47,252 nucleotides of DNA from an uncultured Bacteroidales bacterium (GCA_937886715.1 CAKZZD010000034.1:1-47252); one strand, 5' to 3'. Positions 1-8,406 are shown, counted from the stretch's first letter. A program made the numbers and translations. The notes: a model not told the origin generated them from the letters alone.

Positions 1-1
1 G

Positions 2-289
2 GCCGACGTGGCGCGCAGAGAGGGGGCGGCGGCGGTAGCGTTGCCGGAAGGGTGGCGCGGATGCACGGCACACCTATACCTGTTCGCCACCGACTATCGC
101 GGACGCGCGTCGGCCACGGCCTATGGCGGCAGCGTGGCGTGGGAGGAGGACGAAGCAGAAAAAAAGGCTGTCTCCACCGCCGGCAATGCCGACATTGGGG
201 GCAGCCCATCAAAGGTTTTGGCAGCAACTAGAACATCAGCTGCACACCCACCTCGAGACGGGGCAGCTGCACCTGCTGGCCCTGATTGA
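2..289 (+). CDS. C-terminal fragment of a DUF6266-like protein (runs in from the left edge)
   Basis: This is the open end of a gene that starts before the window; frame 2 is open from the first bases to a TGA at 287-289. The stretch around residues 14-35 (PEGWRGCTAHLYLFATDYRG, then a run ending in SATAYGG) resembles the C-terminal beta-strand region of Bacteroidota DUF6266 proteins, whose function is unknown. The natural domain end would fall near base 145. The remaining codons are low complexity and overlap the convergent subtilase gene by 62 bases, so the last third may be run-on. The match is by memory of the family and the fragment is short, so another beta-rich protein is possible. Confidence 0.5.
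   Translation, partial: ADVARREGAAAVALPEGWRGCTAHLYLFATDYRGRASATAYGGSVAWEEDEAEKKAVSTAGNADIGGSPSKVLAATRTSAAHPPRDGAAAPAGPD
159..206 (-). terminator. Possible terminator of the gmk-mre-porZ-recO-subtilase operon
   Basis: On the minus strand, just after the subtilase stop (228), GGCTG (206-202) can pair with CAGCC (170-166), extended by CCA/TGG across a 3x3 internal loop, and is followed by seven T residues (165-159). The loop is long, so the structure is only moderately convincing. It would lie inside the 3' part of the convergent DUF6266-like frame. Confidence 0.4.
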
Positions 290-2501
290 GGCGGAAGCGT
301 CCATAGACGCCGATGATGTCGTAGGTGAAGCGGGTGGTGATGCCGTAGGAGAAGTTGTAATCGTCCATGGCCTTTAGGTCGATGAACGAATATTCGCGCA
401 TGGCGGAGACCGCATCGTTGTTCTTGGCACGGAAGCGATAGCTGCCGTCGATGGTCGAGATGAAGGCGCCGAGGTCCCAATGGAGCCCCTTGTGCATCAT
501 GCCGGCCGGGACGAAGCGCACGCGCTGGAAGAGCTCAAGGCTGAGCTCGTCGGCAATCAGCTTGCGGCTCTCTTGTTTGACGGCAGAGGTGATCTGGTTG
601 GCCAGGTGGAGGGTGTTGGCTTCGAGCTCGTTGACGTCGCGGTTGCGGAACGAATAGGTCGACTTGCCCACCTCGACGGCCAGACCGATGCCGTAGGCTT
701 TGGAGAATTTGTAGAGGACGCGGACACCGATGCGGGTGGCGTCGGACCAAAAGCGGGGTCCGATGGCGTTGCCGTCGACATCGAAGCAAAGGCCATAGCT
801 GAAATAGACATCGGCAGCGAGGTGTCTCTCGTTGGGCACGTCGGTGGCGGGCGTGCGTCTGAGCGTGCGCTGGGCGGTGTATTCAAGATTGGGGTTGGTG
901 GAGCGGAATTCGGTCCACTTCTTGGGGTCGGCGTCGGAGGGGGAGTCGAAACGGTAGTCGGCGGAGTAGCCGTCGAGCGATACCACGATGTGGTGACCAC
1001 CGGTGAAGTCGAGACTCATGGCCGTGTCGAAATGGGAGGTGTGCTGCTGACCGTAGGTGATGATTTTGCCGTTGCTGTCGACATCCTTATAGAAGATGTA
1101 GGCATTGTCGATGTTGCGCGTGGGGATGACGCTGACCGACATGGACGACTGCTTCTCGAAGCGGAAGGAGGGCGTCTGGGGCTTGCGGTCGCCGGTGAAA
1201 TAGGAGGCTTGGGGCACGCCGTAGCCGAAGGCATAGTCGCAATAGGGATAGAGGTCGGCCGAGCGCTCGATTTCATGGAACATCTGCATGGCCGTCTTGC
1301 CGGGCGAGGCCTGCCAAGCGCAAGCGGCGAAGCCCGCCACGAGGGGGCAGGAGAAGGAGGTGCCGTAGACCATCTGGAAGGCGCCGTCGTTGCGGGGCGA
1401 GGCGGCCCAGGTGTGGGCGATGGCGCAGACGTTGGGCTTCTGGCGGCCGTCGGCCGAGGGACCGAAGGAGGCGAAGGAGATATGCTCATACTCGGTGAGG
1501 CTGTGCTCGATGCCGCCCACACAGAGGGCGCTGTCGGCATCGGAGGGAGTGATGATATACTGCCAGCTGATGTCGACGGCCTCGTTGCCGGCCGAGTTGA
1601 CCACCAGCATGCCCTTGCGGGCGGCCATGTTGGCGGCTTTGGCCACATAGGACTTGCCGTCCATGTCGCGGGTGTAGTAGCGGTCCTTGCCGTAGCCGAG
1701 CGACGAGCTGATGATGTTGGCGCCGTTGCGGTCGGCCCATTCCACAGCCTGCATCCACCAGATCTCCTCCTTGAAGGGCTCGGCATTGACTTCGGTGCGG
1801 GCCAGGAGGAACTCGGCGCCGGTGGCGAGACCGAGATCCTTGCCGTTCATGCGGCCGGCGATGCAGCTGAGTGTCATGGTGCCGTGGCTGTTCCAGCCGT
1901 AGACATTCTCTTTTTTGTTGGGGAAGTTCCAGGTTTTGAGGATGCGATGGTCGTCGCGGAGATGCTTGAAGGCGGCATGGGTGTTGACTCGGGGGAAGCC
2001 GCCGTCGAACACGGCGATACGCACACCGTGGCCGTCGATGCCTTTGGCACGGAAGAGGTCGCCCTGCATGCGCAGCACCTGGAGCGAAAGTGTGGTGTCG
2101 GCAACGGGATTGTCGTCGGAGACGGCTTCGACGGCGGCAGCGGCCAGCTGGAAGTCGGAGCTGATGGGCTGCACACGGAGCACATAAGGCAGACGGCCGA
2201 TGGCGGCAGCCTGCTCGGCGGTGGCCACGACGCCCATGGCGTTCATCCAGCGGCTCTCGCCCACCTCATCGGTGGCGAGGGCATTGACGCCGTCGACGTA
2301 CTGCTGCGTCAGGGGATAGTTGGTGATGTCGTAGAGGTCGGCACCACACTGGCGGTAGCGCTCGATGGCCTTGGCATCGAAATAGGCATAGGGGTCGAAG
2401 GTGGAGCCCTGCTTGTCGGTCAGGAACACCCAGTAGCAATCCTGTGCAGTGGCGGAAGCCACGGCGCAGAGCAACAAAAGGGATGTGATGAAACGTTTCA
2501 T
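228..2501 (-). CDS. S8 (subtilisin-like) serine protease fused to a C-terminal outer-membrane beta-barrel
   Basis: This is a secreted protein of 757 aa. A signal peptide covers residues 1-19, and a propeptide-like segment (about 20-145) resembles Bacteroidota subtilase N-termini. The peptidase S8 domain (about 155-435) carries Asp166 (AVFDGG), His206 (NSHGT), the oxyanion Asn306 (NSAGNE) and Ser382 (GTSFSCP). A beta-rich linker follows. The last 200 residues (about 558-757) read as alternating amphipathic strands ending in LEVGVQLMF, the terminal-Phe pattern of outer-membrane barrels. No T9SS sorting domain is visible. It is the last gene of the leftward operon, 30 bases after recO. I infer that the barrel anchors the protease at the outer membrane; whether the protease faces outward or the periplasm is unknown. 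Confidence 0.82.
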   Translation of the reverse strand: MKRFITSLLLLCAVASATAQDCYWVFLTDKQGSTFDPYAYFDAKAIERYRQCGADLYDITNYPLTQQYVDGVNALATDEVGESRWMNAMGVVATAEQAAAIGRLPYVLRVQPISSDFQLAAAAVEAVSDDNPVADTTLSLQVLRMQGDLFRAKGIDGHGVRIAVFDGGFPRVNTHAAFKHLRDDHRILKTWNFPNKKENVYGWNSHGTMTLSCIAGRMNGKDLGLATGAEFLLARTEVNAEPFKEEIWWMQAVEWADRNGANIISSSLGYGKDRYYTRDMDGKSYVAKAANMAARKGMLVVNSAGNEAVDISWQYIITPSDADSALCVGGIEHSLTEYEHISFASFGPSADGRQKPNVCAIAHTWAASPRNDGAFQMVYGTSFSCPLVAGFAACAWQASPGKTAMQMFHEIERSADLYPYCDYAFGYGVPQASYFTGDRKPQTPSFRFEKQSSMSVSVIPTRNIDNAYIFYKDVDSNGKIITYGQQHTSHFDTAMSLDFTGGHHIVVSLDGYSADYRFDSPSDADPKKWTEFRSTNPNLEYTAQRTLRRTPATDVPNERHLAADVYFSYGLCFDVDGNAIGPRFWSDATRIGVRVLYKFSKAYGIGLAVEVGKSTYSFRNRDVNELEANTLHLANQITSAVKQESRKLIADELSLELFQRVRFVPAGMMHKGLHWDLGAFISTIDGSYRFRAKNNDAVSAMREYSFIDLKAMDDYNFSYGITTRFTYDIIGVYGRFRLNQGQQVQLPRLEVGVQLMF

Positions 2502-2531
2502 ATAATTGATATTAAGGTTATTAATTCATAT

Positions 2532-3230
2532 TCAAGCAAGCACCTCGTGGAGGATTTCGGAGCTTTTGAAATTGTGGAATCCGGAGAGGTGGACCTGGAA
2601 ATAGGCGATAAGGGCGTCAAGCAGGCGCTGACGGCGCTCAAGGGCAGCGGCAGGCGGGACGGTGGAGTTGTGAAGGGCGGCGAGATGGGCATGCAGCAGC
2701 AGCGAGTCGTCGGCGGTGAGGGTCAGTTCGTCGGGCGAAGCGACAAAACGGCCCTCCTCGAGGTGGAAAAGCGGGTTGGCAGCGCTGTAGTTGTCCATAG
2801 GCTCGATGCCGAGATGTGCTGCCGTGTGGAGCAGGAAAGTGAGGGGAAACTGCGAAGGGCGAAGGTTGAGGTCGAGCGTGTCGACATAGTCGAACAAGGC
2901 CGGCAAAGGTTCGTCTTCACGGAGTGCTTTGTAGAGCACCTCGGCGGCAAAAAAGCGGAGCGAGGCGCTGATGGGGTCGGCAGCCATGTCGGGGCGTCGC
3001 GAGGAGATTTCCTTCACATGGTTGAGCTGAGTGCGACGGTTGTCGTAGACCACCATGTCGAGCGGCGAGAGCGGCTGAAGCAGGCTTTGCCGAAGACGTC
3101 CGCGGGAGCCTCCCCTGCCCTTGATGATGTAGGACCGCATGCCCAGCTGGCGGGTGAAGACGCGAGCGATGACCGACGTGTCGGAATAGGGGAACACATG
3201 CAGGACTATGGCAGGCGTGGAGAGGAGCAT
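2532..3230 (-). CDS. recO: DNA repair protein RecO
   Basis: This 232-aa protein matches RecO, the RecFOR-pathway factor that anneals single strands and loads RecA onto SSB-coated DNA. The N-terminus has the typical OB-fold opening (AIVLHVFPYSDTSVIARVFT), followed by a basic GRGGSRGR loop and the helical C-terminal half (LGIEP, then the FHLEEGRF segment). The zinc-finger cysteines of some RecO proteins are absent, as is common in Bacteroidota. Its ATG overlaps the porZ-like stop by one base (TGATG), which suggests translational coupling. The length is normal for the family. Confidence 0.93.
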   Translation of the reverse strand: MLLSTPAIVLHVFPYSDTSVIARVFTRQLGMRSYIIKGRGGSRGRLRQSLLQPLSPLDMVVYDNRRTQLNHVKEISSRRPDMAADPISASLRFFAAEVLYKALREDEPLPALFDYVDTLDLNLRPSQFPLTFLLHTAAHLGIEPMDNYSAANPLFHLEEGRFVASPDELTLTADDSLLLHAHLAALHNSTVPPAAALERRQRLLDALIAYFQVHLSGFHNFKSSEILHEVLA

Positions 3231-5527
3231 CAGCGGACAATGAGGATTTTGGCTACCGAACGGTTTTCGCCATTGGCATCAGAGGCAAAGACATAATAGA
3301 CGCCGCTGGCCACAAGCTGGCCGCTGGCGGTGCGGCCGTTCCATACAGCCTGTCCGCCATAGGCCTGGGTGGAGAAAACGGTGTGTCCGCCGGCGTCGGT
3401 GATGCGCACGAGGGCGTCGCGGGTGAAGCCCTTGATGGCGATCGGCCCTTCATAGCCGGGACGCACGGGGTTGGGGAAAGCATAGACCTCCGACTGGGGT
3501 TCGGCATCGGCATACGTGGCGGTGTGGCGGTAGACCTGGAGGCCTTTGTCGGTGCCGACATACACCTCGCCCGAGGCGGGCTGGATGCCGATGGTGACAA
3601 TCTTGTCGGAGAAGATGGGGCTGTTGGCGGTGGTGAAGTTGAGCAATTGCTCCATGCCGTTGGAGGAGAGGAGATAGAGGCCACCCGAGGCGGTGCCCAC
3701 CCACTTGCGGTTAGCGCCGTCGACGGCAATGCTGGTGATGTTCTCGTAGGCCATCAGATACTCGAAGAACTCGCCGTTGGTGATGACGATGTTGCTGCAG
3801 TTGACGGGGGCTTCTTCCCCGCGGCCACCGTTCTGGAAGACGCGATAGGCGTCGTAGATGACTTTGATGCCCTTGTTGGTGCCGATCCAGATGTGGCCGT
3901 CGCGGTCCTGGACGATGGCGTTGACGCTTTCGGTGTTGAGGCGGCTGCCACGGTTGGGGTTGACTTTAGCCATGCGACCCTCGCCGTCGTGGACATAGAT
4001 GACATTGCTGCGGCCGCAGTACCATTTGTAGCCCGTCACGCTGTCGCAGACAAGCTTGTCCACCTCGGGCACAGCGGCCATGGCGGCGGTGGAGAAATGC
4101 GACCAGTTGCCGCTGCGGTCAAGGCGCGCGAGGGCATAGGGCTGGTGGGAGTTGAGCACCCAAAGGTTGCCGCTGCGGTCGTATTCGACGGCACTGGTCA
4201 GGAGGGTGCTGTAGTTGCCGATGATGTAGGGCTGCAGGGCCCCGTTGGTGTTGGTTTCATTGAAAAGGGTGTCGACCACGCCGCCATGGGTGATGGCCAC
4301 ACCGGAGCCCCAAAGCGCGACGGCCACCTCGTCGGGGTTGGTGGGATTGACGGCTGCATCGACGGCATCGTAGGTGTTTCTGAAGAAATCGCCCCGGTCA
4401 AGGCCTTTCCAGTTGCGCCCATCGGTGGTGAAGACGTTGGATTCCAGATAGGTGTTGGCATATGTGGTGGTGTGGCCACCGGGGCAGAGCATCATACCCT
4501 TGGCGGTGGGGACCAGCTGGAAGACGTTGTCGCCAGAGGCAGGGCCGGATGGTTGAAAGGCGCGGTCGCCGTCAGACGTAACGACGACCATTCCTCCCCA
4601 AGAGTGGCCTACCCAGAGGCGGCCTTGGTCGTCGAGAACCGCATCGTTGGCGGCCAACTCGCCCCATACATATTCACAATACTCCTGACCCTCTAATATC
4701 GAAACGCATCCCGAGAGGGTGATGGCCAGATGACCACCACCGACATGCAACGAAGGTGTCAGTCCGGATGTGCGAACGGTTCCTTCGAGAACGGCGTCGT
4801 AGCCTGTGTCGGTGAGGCGGTATACAGTGTAGCGGTCGGGGTCGTAGGTGTATCCGGCGAGAAACAGCTGACCGGAATACTCGGCCAGCACAGTGAGTTT
4901 GGTGTCGTGGAGACGCGTGTCGGGCACCCAACGGTCGCTGATGCCGAGATAAGGCTCGGCAGCCGCTGCACGGCGCAGTCCGTCATGCGTGGCGGCATAG
5001 ATGCTGTCGCCCACAAAGGCGATGTCGTAGACCTGCAAATATCCGCCGTCGGTGCCAAGGAAATAGGTCTCCTTGATTTCATGGCGGGAAAGGTCGACCA
5101 CCACGATGCCGAAGCCGGTGGCCAGATAGGCCTTGCCGTCGTGAAACCGGATGTGATAGATATTCTTGTCGCCGAGGATGTCGCTGCGCTTGATGTCGGA
5201 GATGTTGTAGATCCTGTCTTTGTGGATGAGGTCGACATTGGCGTTTTCGTAGCCGACCACAAGGTATCCGCTCTGGGGATCGTAGGCCATATCGGCGATG
5301 CCCACATCGTGCAATCCGGTCGACTTGCTCAGCGTGTTGAGCGTATTGTCATCAAGGTCGTAGTAAAACAGGCCCCCTTTGGCGGCAGCATAGGCACGGT
5401 CGGGGGTGACGGCCACATGGGTCACGAGGGAATAGTCCAAACAGTCGCGCCAACGGCCGATGGCAGTCTGCGAACGCATCGGGAGTGCCAACAGGAGCAG
5501 CATCAGGAGCAGCAACGACTTTCTCAC
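3230..5527 (-). CDS. porZ: PorZ-like T9SS component: beta-propeller protein with T9SS type A C-terminal domain
   Basis: This is a 765-aa protein. I place the start at a GTG (5527-5525) because it overlaps the mreD stop as GTGA, is preceded by AAAGGAGG at close spacing, and directly begins a signal peptide (MRKSLLLLMLLLLALPMRSQ); the open frame upstream is mreD read in another frame. After the signal come repeated two-component-regulator-like propeller blades (for example HIWIGTNKGI and EVYVGTDKGL), then a C-terminal sorting domain starting at YAFPNPVRPG and ending KILIVR. The N-terminal text (YAAAKGGLFYYDLDDN, YLVVGYENANVDLI) fits PorZ. In Porphyromonas PorZ is a surface T9SS component involved in cargo maturation and A-LPS attachment. 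Overlaps with mreD (4 bases) and recO (1 base) imply coupled translation. Confidence 0.82.
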   Translation of the reverse strand: MRKSLLLLMLLLLALPMRSQTAIGRWRDCLDYSLVTHVAVTPDRAYAAAKGGLFYYDLDDNTLNTLSKSTGLHDVGIADMAYDPQSGYLVVGYENANVDLIHKDRIYNISDIKRSDILGDKNIYHIRFHDGKAYLATGFGIVVVDLSRHEIKETYFLGTDGGYLQVYDIAFVGDSIYAATHDGLRRAAAAEPYLGISDRWVPDTRLHDTKLTVLAEYSGQLFLAGYTYDPDRYTVYRLTDTGYDAVLEGTVRTSGLTPSLHVGGGHLAITLSGCVSILEGQEYCEYVWGELAANDAVLDDQGRLWVGHSWGGMVVVTSDGDRAFQPSGPASGDNVFQLVPTAKGMMLCPGGHTTTYANTYLESNVFTTDGRNWKGLDRGDFFRNTYDAVDAAVNPTNPDEVAVALWGSGVAITHGGVVDTLFNETNTNGALQPYIIGNYSTLLTSAVEYDRSGNLWVLNSHQPYALARLDRSGNWSHFSTAAMAAVPEVDKLVCDSVTGYKWYCGRSNVIYVHDGEGRMAKVNPNRGSRLNTESVNAIVQDRDGHIWIGTNKGIKVIYDAYRVFQNGGRGEEAPVNCSNIVITNGEFFEYLMAYENITSIAVDGANRKWVGTASGGLYLLSSNGMEQLLNFTTANSPIFSDKIVTIGIQPASGEVYVGTDKGLQVYRHTATYADAEPQSEVYAFPNPVRPGYEGPIAIKGFTRDALVRITDAGGHTVFSTQAYGGQAVWNGRTASGQLVASGVYYVFASDANGENRSVAKILIVR

Positions 5528-6039
5528 GGCTCCTCCTTTCGCAGAAACAGCACCTGGTACAGGACCGCCAAGAGAGTGGAAACCACCGTGCTGCAGAGCG
5601 TGGAGAGCAGCACTCCGCCAAGCCCGCGGAAGTCGAACAGCTCGGTGGCATAAAAGACCAGATAGAACCCGCCGAAAAGAATCAGCAGGTAGGAAACGAA
5701 GTATTGGGGCGTCACAGAAAACACGCTCGGAGTGTCGATCACGACGGGCTCGTTGCGGGTGAGGATACGGTTGGCAAACCAGATACGCATCATGGCCACA
5801 ATCGTGCAGGCCAGCGTGTGGAAGCCCAAAGCATTGCTCATGATGTCGATAATCAAGCCGCACCCGAAGGCTATCAGCAGCAACGGAATTCGCTTGATGT
5901 CGGTGGGCAGCATCATGATGAACAGCACATACAGCATCGGCATCACATATCCGCCGAGATAGACATTGTTCAGCACAAAGAGCTGGAACAGCATCAGCAA
6001 GATAAAGCGCCCTATGTTTCTCCAAACCAACTTACTCAT
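5524..6039 (-). CDS. mreD: Rod shape-determining protein MreD
   Basis: This is a small integral membrane protein (171 aa) with about five hydrophobic segments and an N-terminus typical of Bacteroidota MreD (WRNIGRFILLMLFQLFVLNN). MreD works with MreC and MreB in the elongasome, which guides lateral wall synthesis. The conserved family core includes GLIIDIMSNALGFHTLA, matching the usual D..sg..Gl.al pattern. It starts one base after the mreC stop and overlaps the porZ-like gene by four bases. No mreB, mrdA or rodA lies in the window. Confidence 0.9.
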   Translation of the reverse strand: MSKLVWRNIGRFILLMLFQLFVLNNVYLGGYVMPMLYVLFIMMLPTDIKRIPLLLIAFGCGLIIDIMSNALGFHTLACTIVAMMRIWFANRILTRNEPVVIDTPSVFSVTPQYFVSYLLILFGGFYLVFYATELFDFRGLGGVLLSTLCSTVVSTLLAVLYQVLFLRKEEP

Positions 6040-6040
6040 A

Positions 6041-6871
6041 TCAGTCCTTTTCCGTAGCCTCCATCAGTTTTTCTTGCTCCTGACGGAACTTGTTGTCAAT
6101 AATATACACATGGTCCAACTTGTTGAAGTCGGTGGCCAAGCGGATCTTCACCTTGTAGAAGCCACTGCCTTTGATGGTCTCGGTGCCCTCGACGAAGCCC
6201 ACCAGGATGCCCTCGGGAAAATCGTTGGCCAGACCCGACGTGATGATGGTGTCGTTTTTGTAGAACTGGTGCGTCGTAGGCACATCGATCACCTGGGCAT
6301 AGCGATAGTCCTTGCCGTCCCACACCAGCGATCCGCTGATGTTCGTGCGGCGCACTTTGACGCTGTTCTTGCTGTCGGAATGGAGCACCGGCATAATGGT
6401 GGCGAAATTGGTCGTGGTGGCCACCACCACACCGACGATGCCTTCGGGAGAGATGACGGCCATATCGGGCTTGATGCCGTGACGGCTGCCTTTGTTGATC
6501 ATCACATAGTTGTTCTGCTGGCTCCACGAGTTCTTGATCACCCGCGCCTCGGTGTAGTCGTAACGCTGGCGATAGACCGTGTCGTTGACCTCAAACGTGG
6601 TGTCGGTGTAGCTGATATACGACTCGGCCACCTGCGCCCGCAACTGGGCGTTCTCGGCGGCCAGTCGGTCGTTCTCAGCCTTCAGCCCGAAATATCCGCC
6701 CACGCTGCTCAGTCCCTGATACCAGCCTCCGGCGATGCTGCTCGCCCACACCACCAGCTTAGAGTTCTGATGGTAGGTGCTGCGCGCCATCATCACAATC
6801 GACACTATCACCAGCAGGAGAAACACCAGCAGGTAGTCGTATTTCTTCAGTAGTTGGAACAGCCTATGCAT
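6041..6871 (-). CDS. mreC: Rod shape-determining protein MreC
   Basis: This is a 276-aa bitopic protein: a short cytoplasmic N-terminus, one membrane span (about 13-29, YLLVFLLLVIVSIVMMA), a coiled-coil segment (about 62-78, LKAENDRLAAENAQLRAQ) and the periplasmic beta domain containing GSRHGIKPDMAVISPEGIVG, the hallmark of MreC. It scaffolds the cell-wall elongation complex. Its ATG overlaps the gmk 3' end by eight bases. The C-terminus ends with a charged tail (EQEKLMEATEKD) rather than the long disordered extension seen in some species. Confidence 0.93.
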   Translation of the reverse strand: MHRLFQLLKKYDYLLVFLLLVIVSIVMMARSTYHQNSKLVVWASSIAGGWYQGLSSVGGYFGLKAENDRLAAENAQLRAQVAESYISYTDTTFEVNDTVYRQRYDYTEARVIKNSWSQQNNYVMINKGSRHGIKPDMAVISPEGIVGVVVATTTNFATIMPVLHSDSKNSVKVRRTNISGSLVWDGKDYRYAQVIDVPTTHQFYKNDTIITSGLANDFPEGILVGFVEGTETIKGSGFYKVKIRLATDFNKLDHVYIIDNKFRQEQEKLMEATEKD

Positions 6872-7427
6872 TCAGAAAATCCTCTATAACCTTTCTTGTC
6901 TGTTCAACGGCAGTACGAAGGTCGTCGTTGACAATCGTGACATCGAAATAGGGGGCCTGCTTCAACTCTTCGGCGCTGCGGCCCAAGCGTTTGGCGATGG
7001 CCTCCTCGGTCTCTGTGCCACGGCTGCGCAGCCTCTGCTCAAGCACCTCGACACTGGGCGGCATCACAAAAATTGACAACGCATCGTCGCCAAAATAGCG
7101 CTTGATGTTGCGCCCGCCGTTCACGTCGACATCAAAGACGATCACATGCCCTTCTTCCCAGATGCGGCGCACCTCGCTCTTGAGCGTGCCGTAGCACACC
7201 CCTTGGTAGACCTCTTCCCATTCAAGGAACTGCTCCTCGCCGACACGCTGCATGAATTCATCGCGCGTCAGAAAATAGTAGTCTCTACCGTCGACCTCAC
7301 CTTCGCGCATTTGACGCGAGGTGGCCGAAATCGAGAAATCGAAGCAGTCGAAGTACTGCATCAACTCGCGTATGATGGTTGTCTTGCCACACCCCGACGG
7401 GGCCGAGAAGAGTATTGCCTTGCCCAT
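6864..7427 (-). CDS. gmk: Guanylate kinase
   Basis: This cytoplasmic enzyme (187 aa) phosphorylates GMP to GDP with ATP. The P-loop is at the N-terminus (SAPSGCGKTT, residues 8-17). The GMP-binding region follows (SISATSRQMREGEVDGRDYY), then VFDVDVNGGRNIK and the LID-like arginine segment RLRSRGTETEEAIAKR. Length and motif order are standard. It is the second gene of the operon, three bases after the upstream hypothetical gene, and overlaps mreC. Confidence 0.96.
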   Translation of the reverse strand: MGKAILFSAPSGCGKTTIIRELMQYFDCFDFSISATSRQMREGEVDGRDYYFLTRDEFMQRVGEEQFLEWEEVYQGVCYGTLKSEVRRIWEEGHVIVFDVDVNGGRNIKRYFGDDALSIFVMPPSVEVLEQRLRSRGTETEEAIAKRLGRSAEELKQAPYFDVTIVNDDLRTAVEQTRKVIEDFLNA

Positions 7428-7430
7428 ATG

Positions 7431-8330
7431 TCAGAATTTCTTGTCAAAAATCGTATAGAAGGTCTTCACCACCACCGAATTGTCGTCCCAGCCATACTGC
7501 TTTGCCACCTCTTGCACGCGTGACAGCGCCTCGTCGCGGCCGGCAATGCCGTTCAACTGCATGATAAAGTCGTTGTAGGCCTTCATATTGTTGTGGAACA
7601 GTTCCGACATGAAACTGAACTTGTCGTTGATATTGATCACGGTGCGCAGGTCGTCGACCTTCTTCACCAATTGGTCATGGTTGGCGGCCACACGCTGTGC
7701 AGCAGCACCCGTCAGCGCATCGCCAAGGGTCTTCACCGTCGGAGTCTCCTCAACCTGATACTTCAGATAGTCAAGCAGCGAAGCCTGACCACGAGGCTCA
7801 ACCTTGGGCTCCACCACGGGCTCAGGCTCGGGAACCACCACAGGTTCCGGCTCAGGAACCACCACAGGCTCAGGCTCGGGAACCACGACGGGTTCCGGCT
7901 CGGGAGCAGGCGTCGGCTCGATGATCACCTCGTCAAACAGCAGACTGTTGTCGTCCTCCTCAAGATCCTGCATGCGGGGCTGCTCGTTCACCTCAATGTC
8001 GGGCACAAAGGCCTCCTCCTCGGCAGGCTCCTCTTTCGGGGCTGCCTCGACCACAGGCGCAGGAGCCATGGCGGCCATGGTGGCCATCATCGTCGACGAC
8101 AACAAACCGTCGTCGGGAATCGCATGCACGTTGTGAGGCTTGGCCGGCGAAGGCTTGACCTCCGGCAACTCGGCCTGCAGCACCAGCGCCACGTCATACA
8201 GCCGGCGCAGATCCTCCATCAGCAGGTCCACCTCTATTCTTTCCACCGCCGCGTCGGCGGCCACAATCCGATTGGCAACAGCACACAGCCGCTGCATGCC
8301 CTCCGTCAATTCTTTGATACTATTTTTCAT
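7431..8330 (-). CDS. Conserved hypothetical protein with a PEPEPVVV repeat linker
   Basis: I do not recognise this 299-aa protein. The N-terminal 55 residues look helical (IKELTEGMQRLCAVANRIVA). Residues about 56-180 are an acidic, proline-rich, low-complexity linker containing three to four copies of VVVPEPEP (142-178). The C-terminal 115 residues form a predicted helical domain (SLLDYLKYQVE, ININDKFSFMSELFHNNMK, KQYGWDDNSVVVKTFY). There is no signal peptide or membrane span. I chose the ATG at 8330; a GTG at 8339 is possible. It leads the gmk-mreCD operon, where many Bacteroidota have yicC, so it may have an envelope or scaffold role, but that is only context. Confidence 0.75.
   Translation of the reverse strand: MKNSIKELTEGMQRLCAVANRIVAADAAVERIEVDLLMEDLRRLYDVALVLQAELPEVKPSPAKPHNVHAIPDDGLLSSTMMATMAAMAPAPVVEAAPKEEPAEEEAFVPDIEVNEQPRMQDLEEDDNSLLFDEVIIEPTPAPEPEPVVVPEPEPVVVPEPEPVVVPEPEPVVEPKVEPRGQASLLDYLKYQVEETPTVKTLGDALTGAAAQRVAANHDQLVKKVDDLRTVININDKFSFMSELFHNNMKAYNDFIMQLNGIAGRDEALSRVQEVAKQYGWDDNSVVVKTFYTIFDKKF
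7797..7907 (-). repeat. In-frame 24-bp tandem repeat encoding PEPEPVVV
   Basis: Three to four imperfect 24-base units encode an (E/P)-rich linker of the hypothetical protein, residues 142-178. Synonymous differences between the units suggest the repeat is kept at the protein level. Such repeats are prone to copy-number change. Confidence 0.85.
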
Positions 8331-8397
8331 GGTGATCACTCACTTATCGTATTGATAACAAAAACCTTGCGCACATCGTACAATGCACGTTTGATTT

Positions 8398-8406
8398 GTA
8401 AAAATA
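8398..8406 (-). promoter_or_regulatory. Possible -7 element for the gmk-mreCD-porZ-recO operon
   Basis: The minus strand reads TATTTTTAC here, close to the Bacteroidota -7 motif TAnnTTTG and preceded by AAAAAAGTTG, as at the opposing promoter at 8610. No convincing -33 element is seen. It lies about 70 bases upstream of the chosen start. Confidence 0.4.

Noticed and set aside
480..3296. A 938-codon plus-strand frame across the subtilase and recO genes
   Set aside because: The composition is glycine/valine/alanine shadow sequence, and the minus strand encodes clear S8 and RecO motifs.
3230..6025. A single 931-aa protein joining MreD-region sequence to the PorZ-like protein
   Set aside because: The first 165 residues are mreD read out of frame; the GTG at 5527 starts a proper signal peptide.
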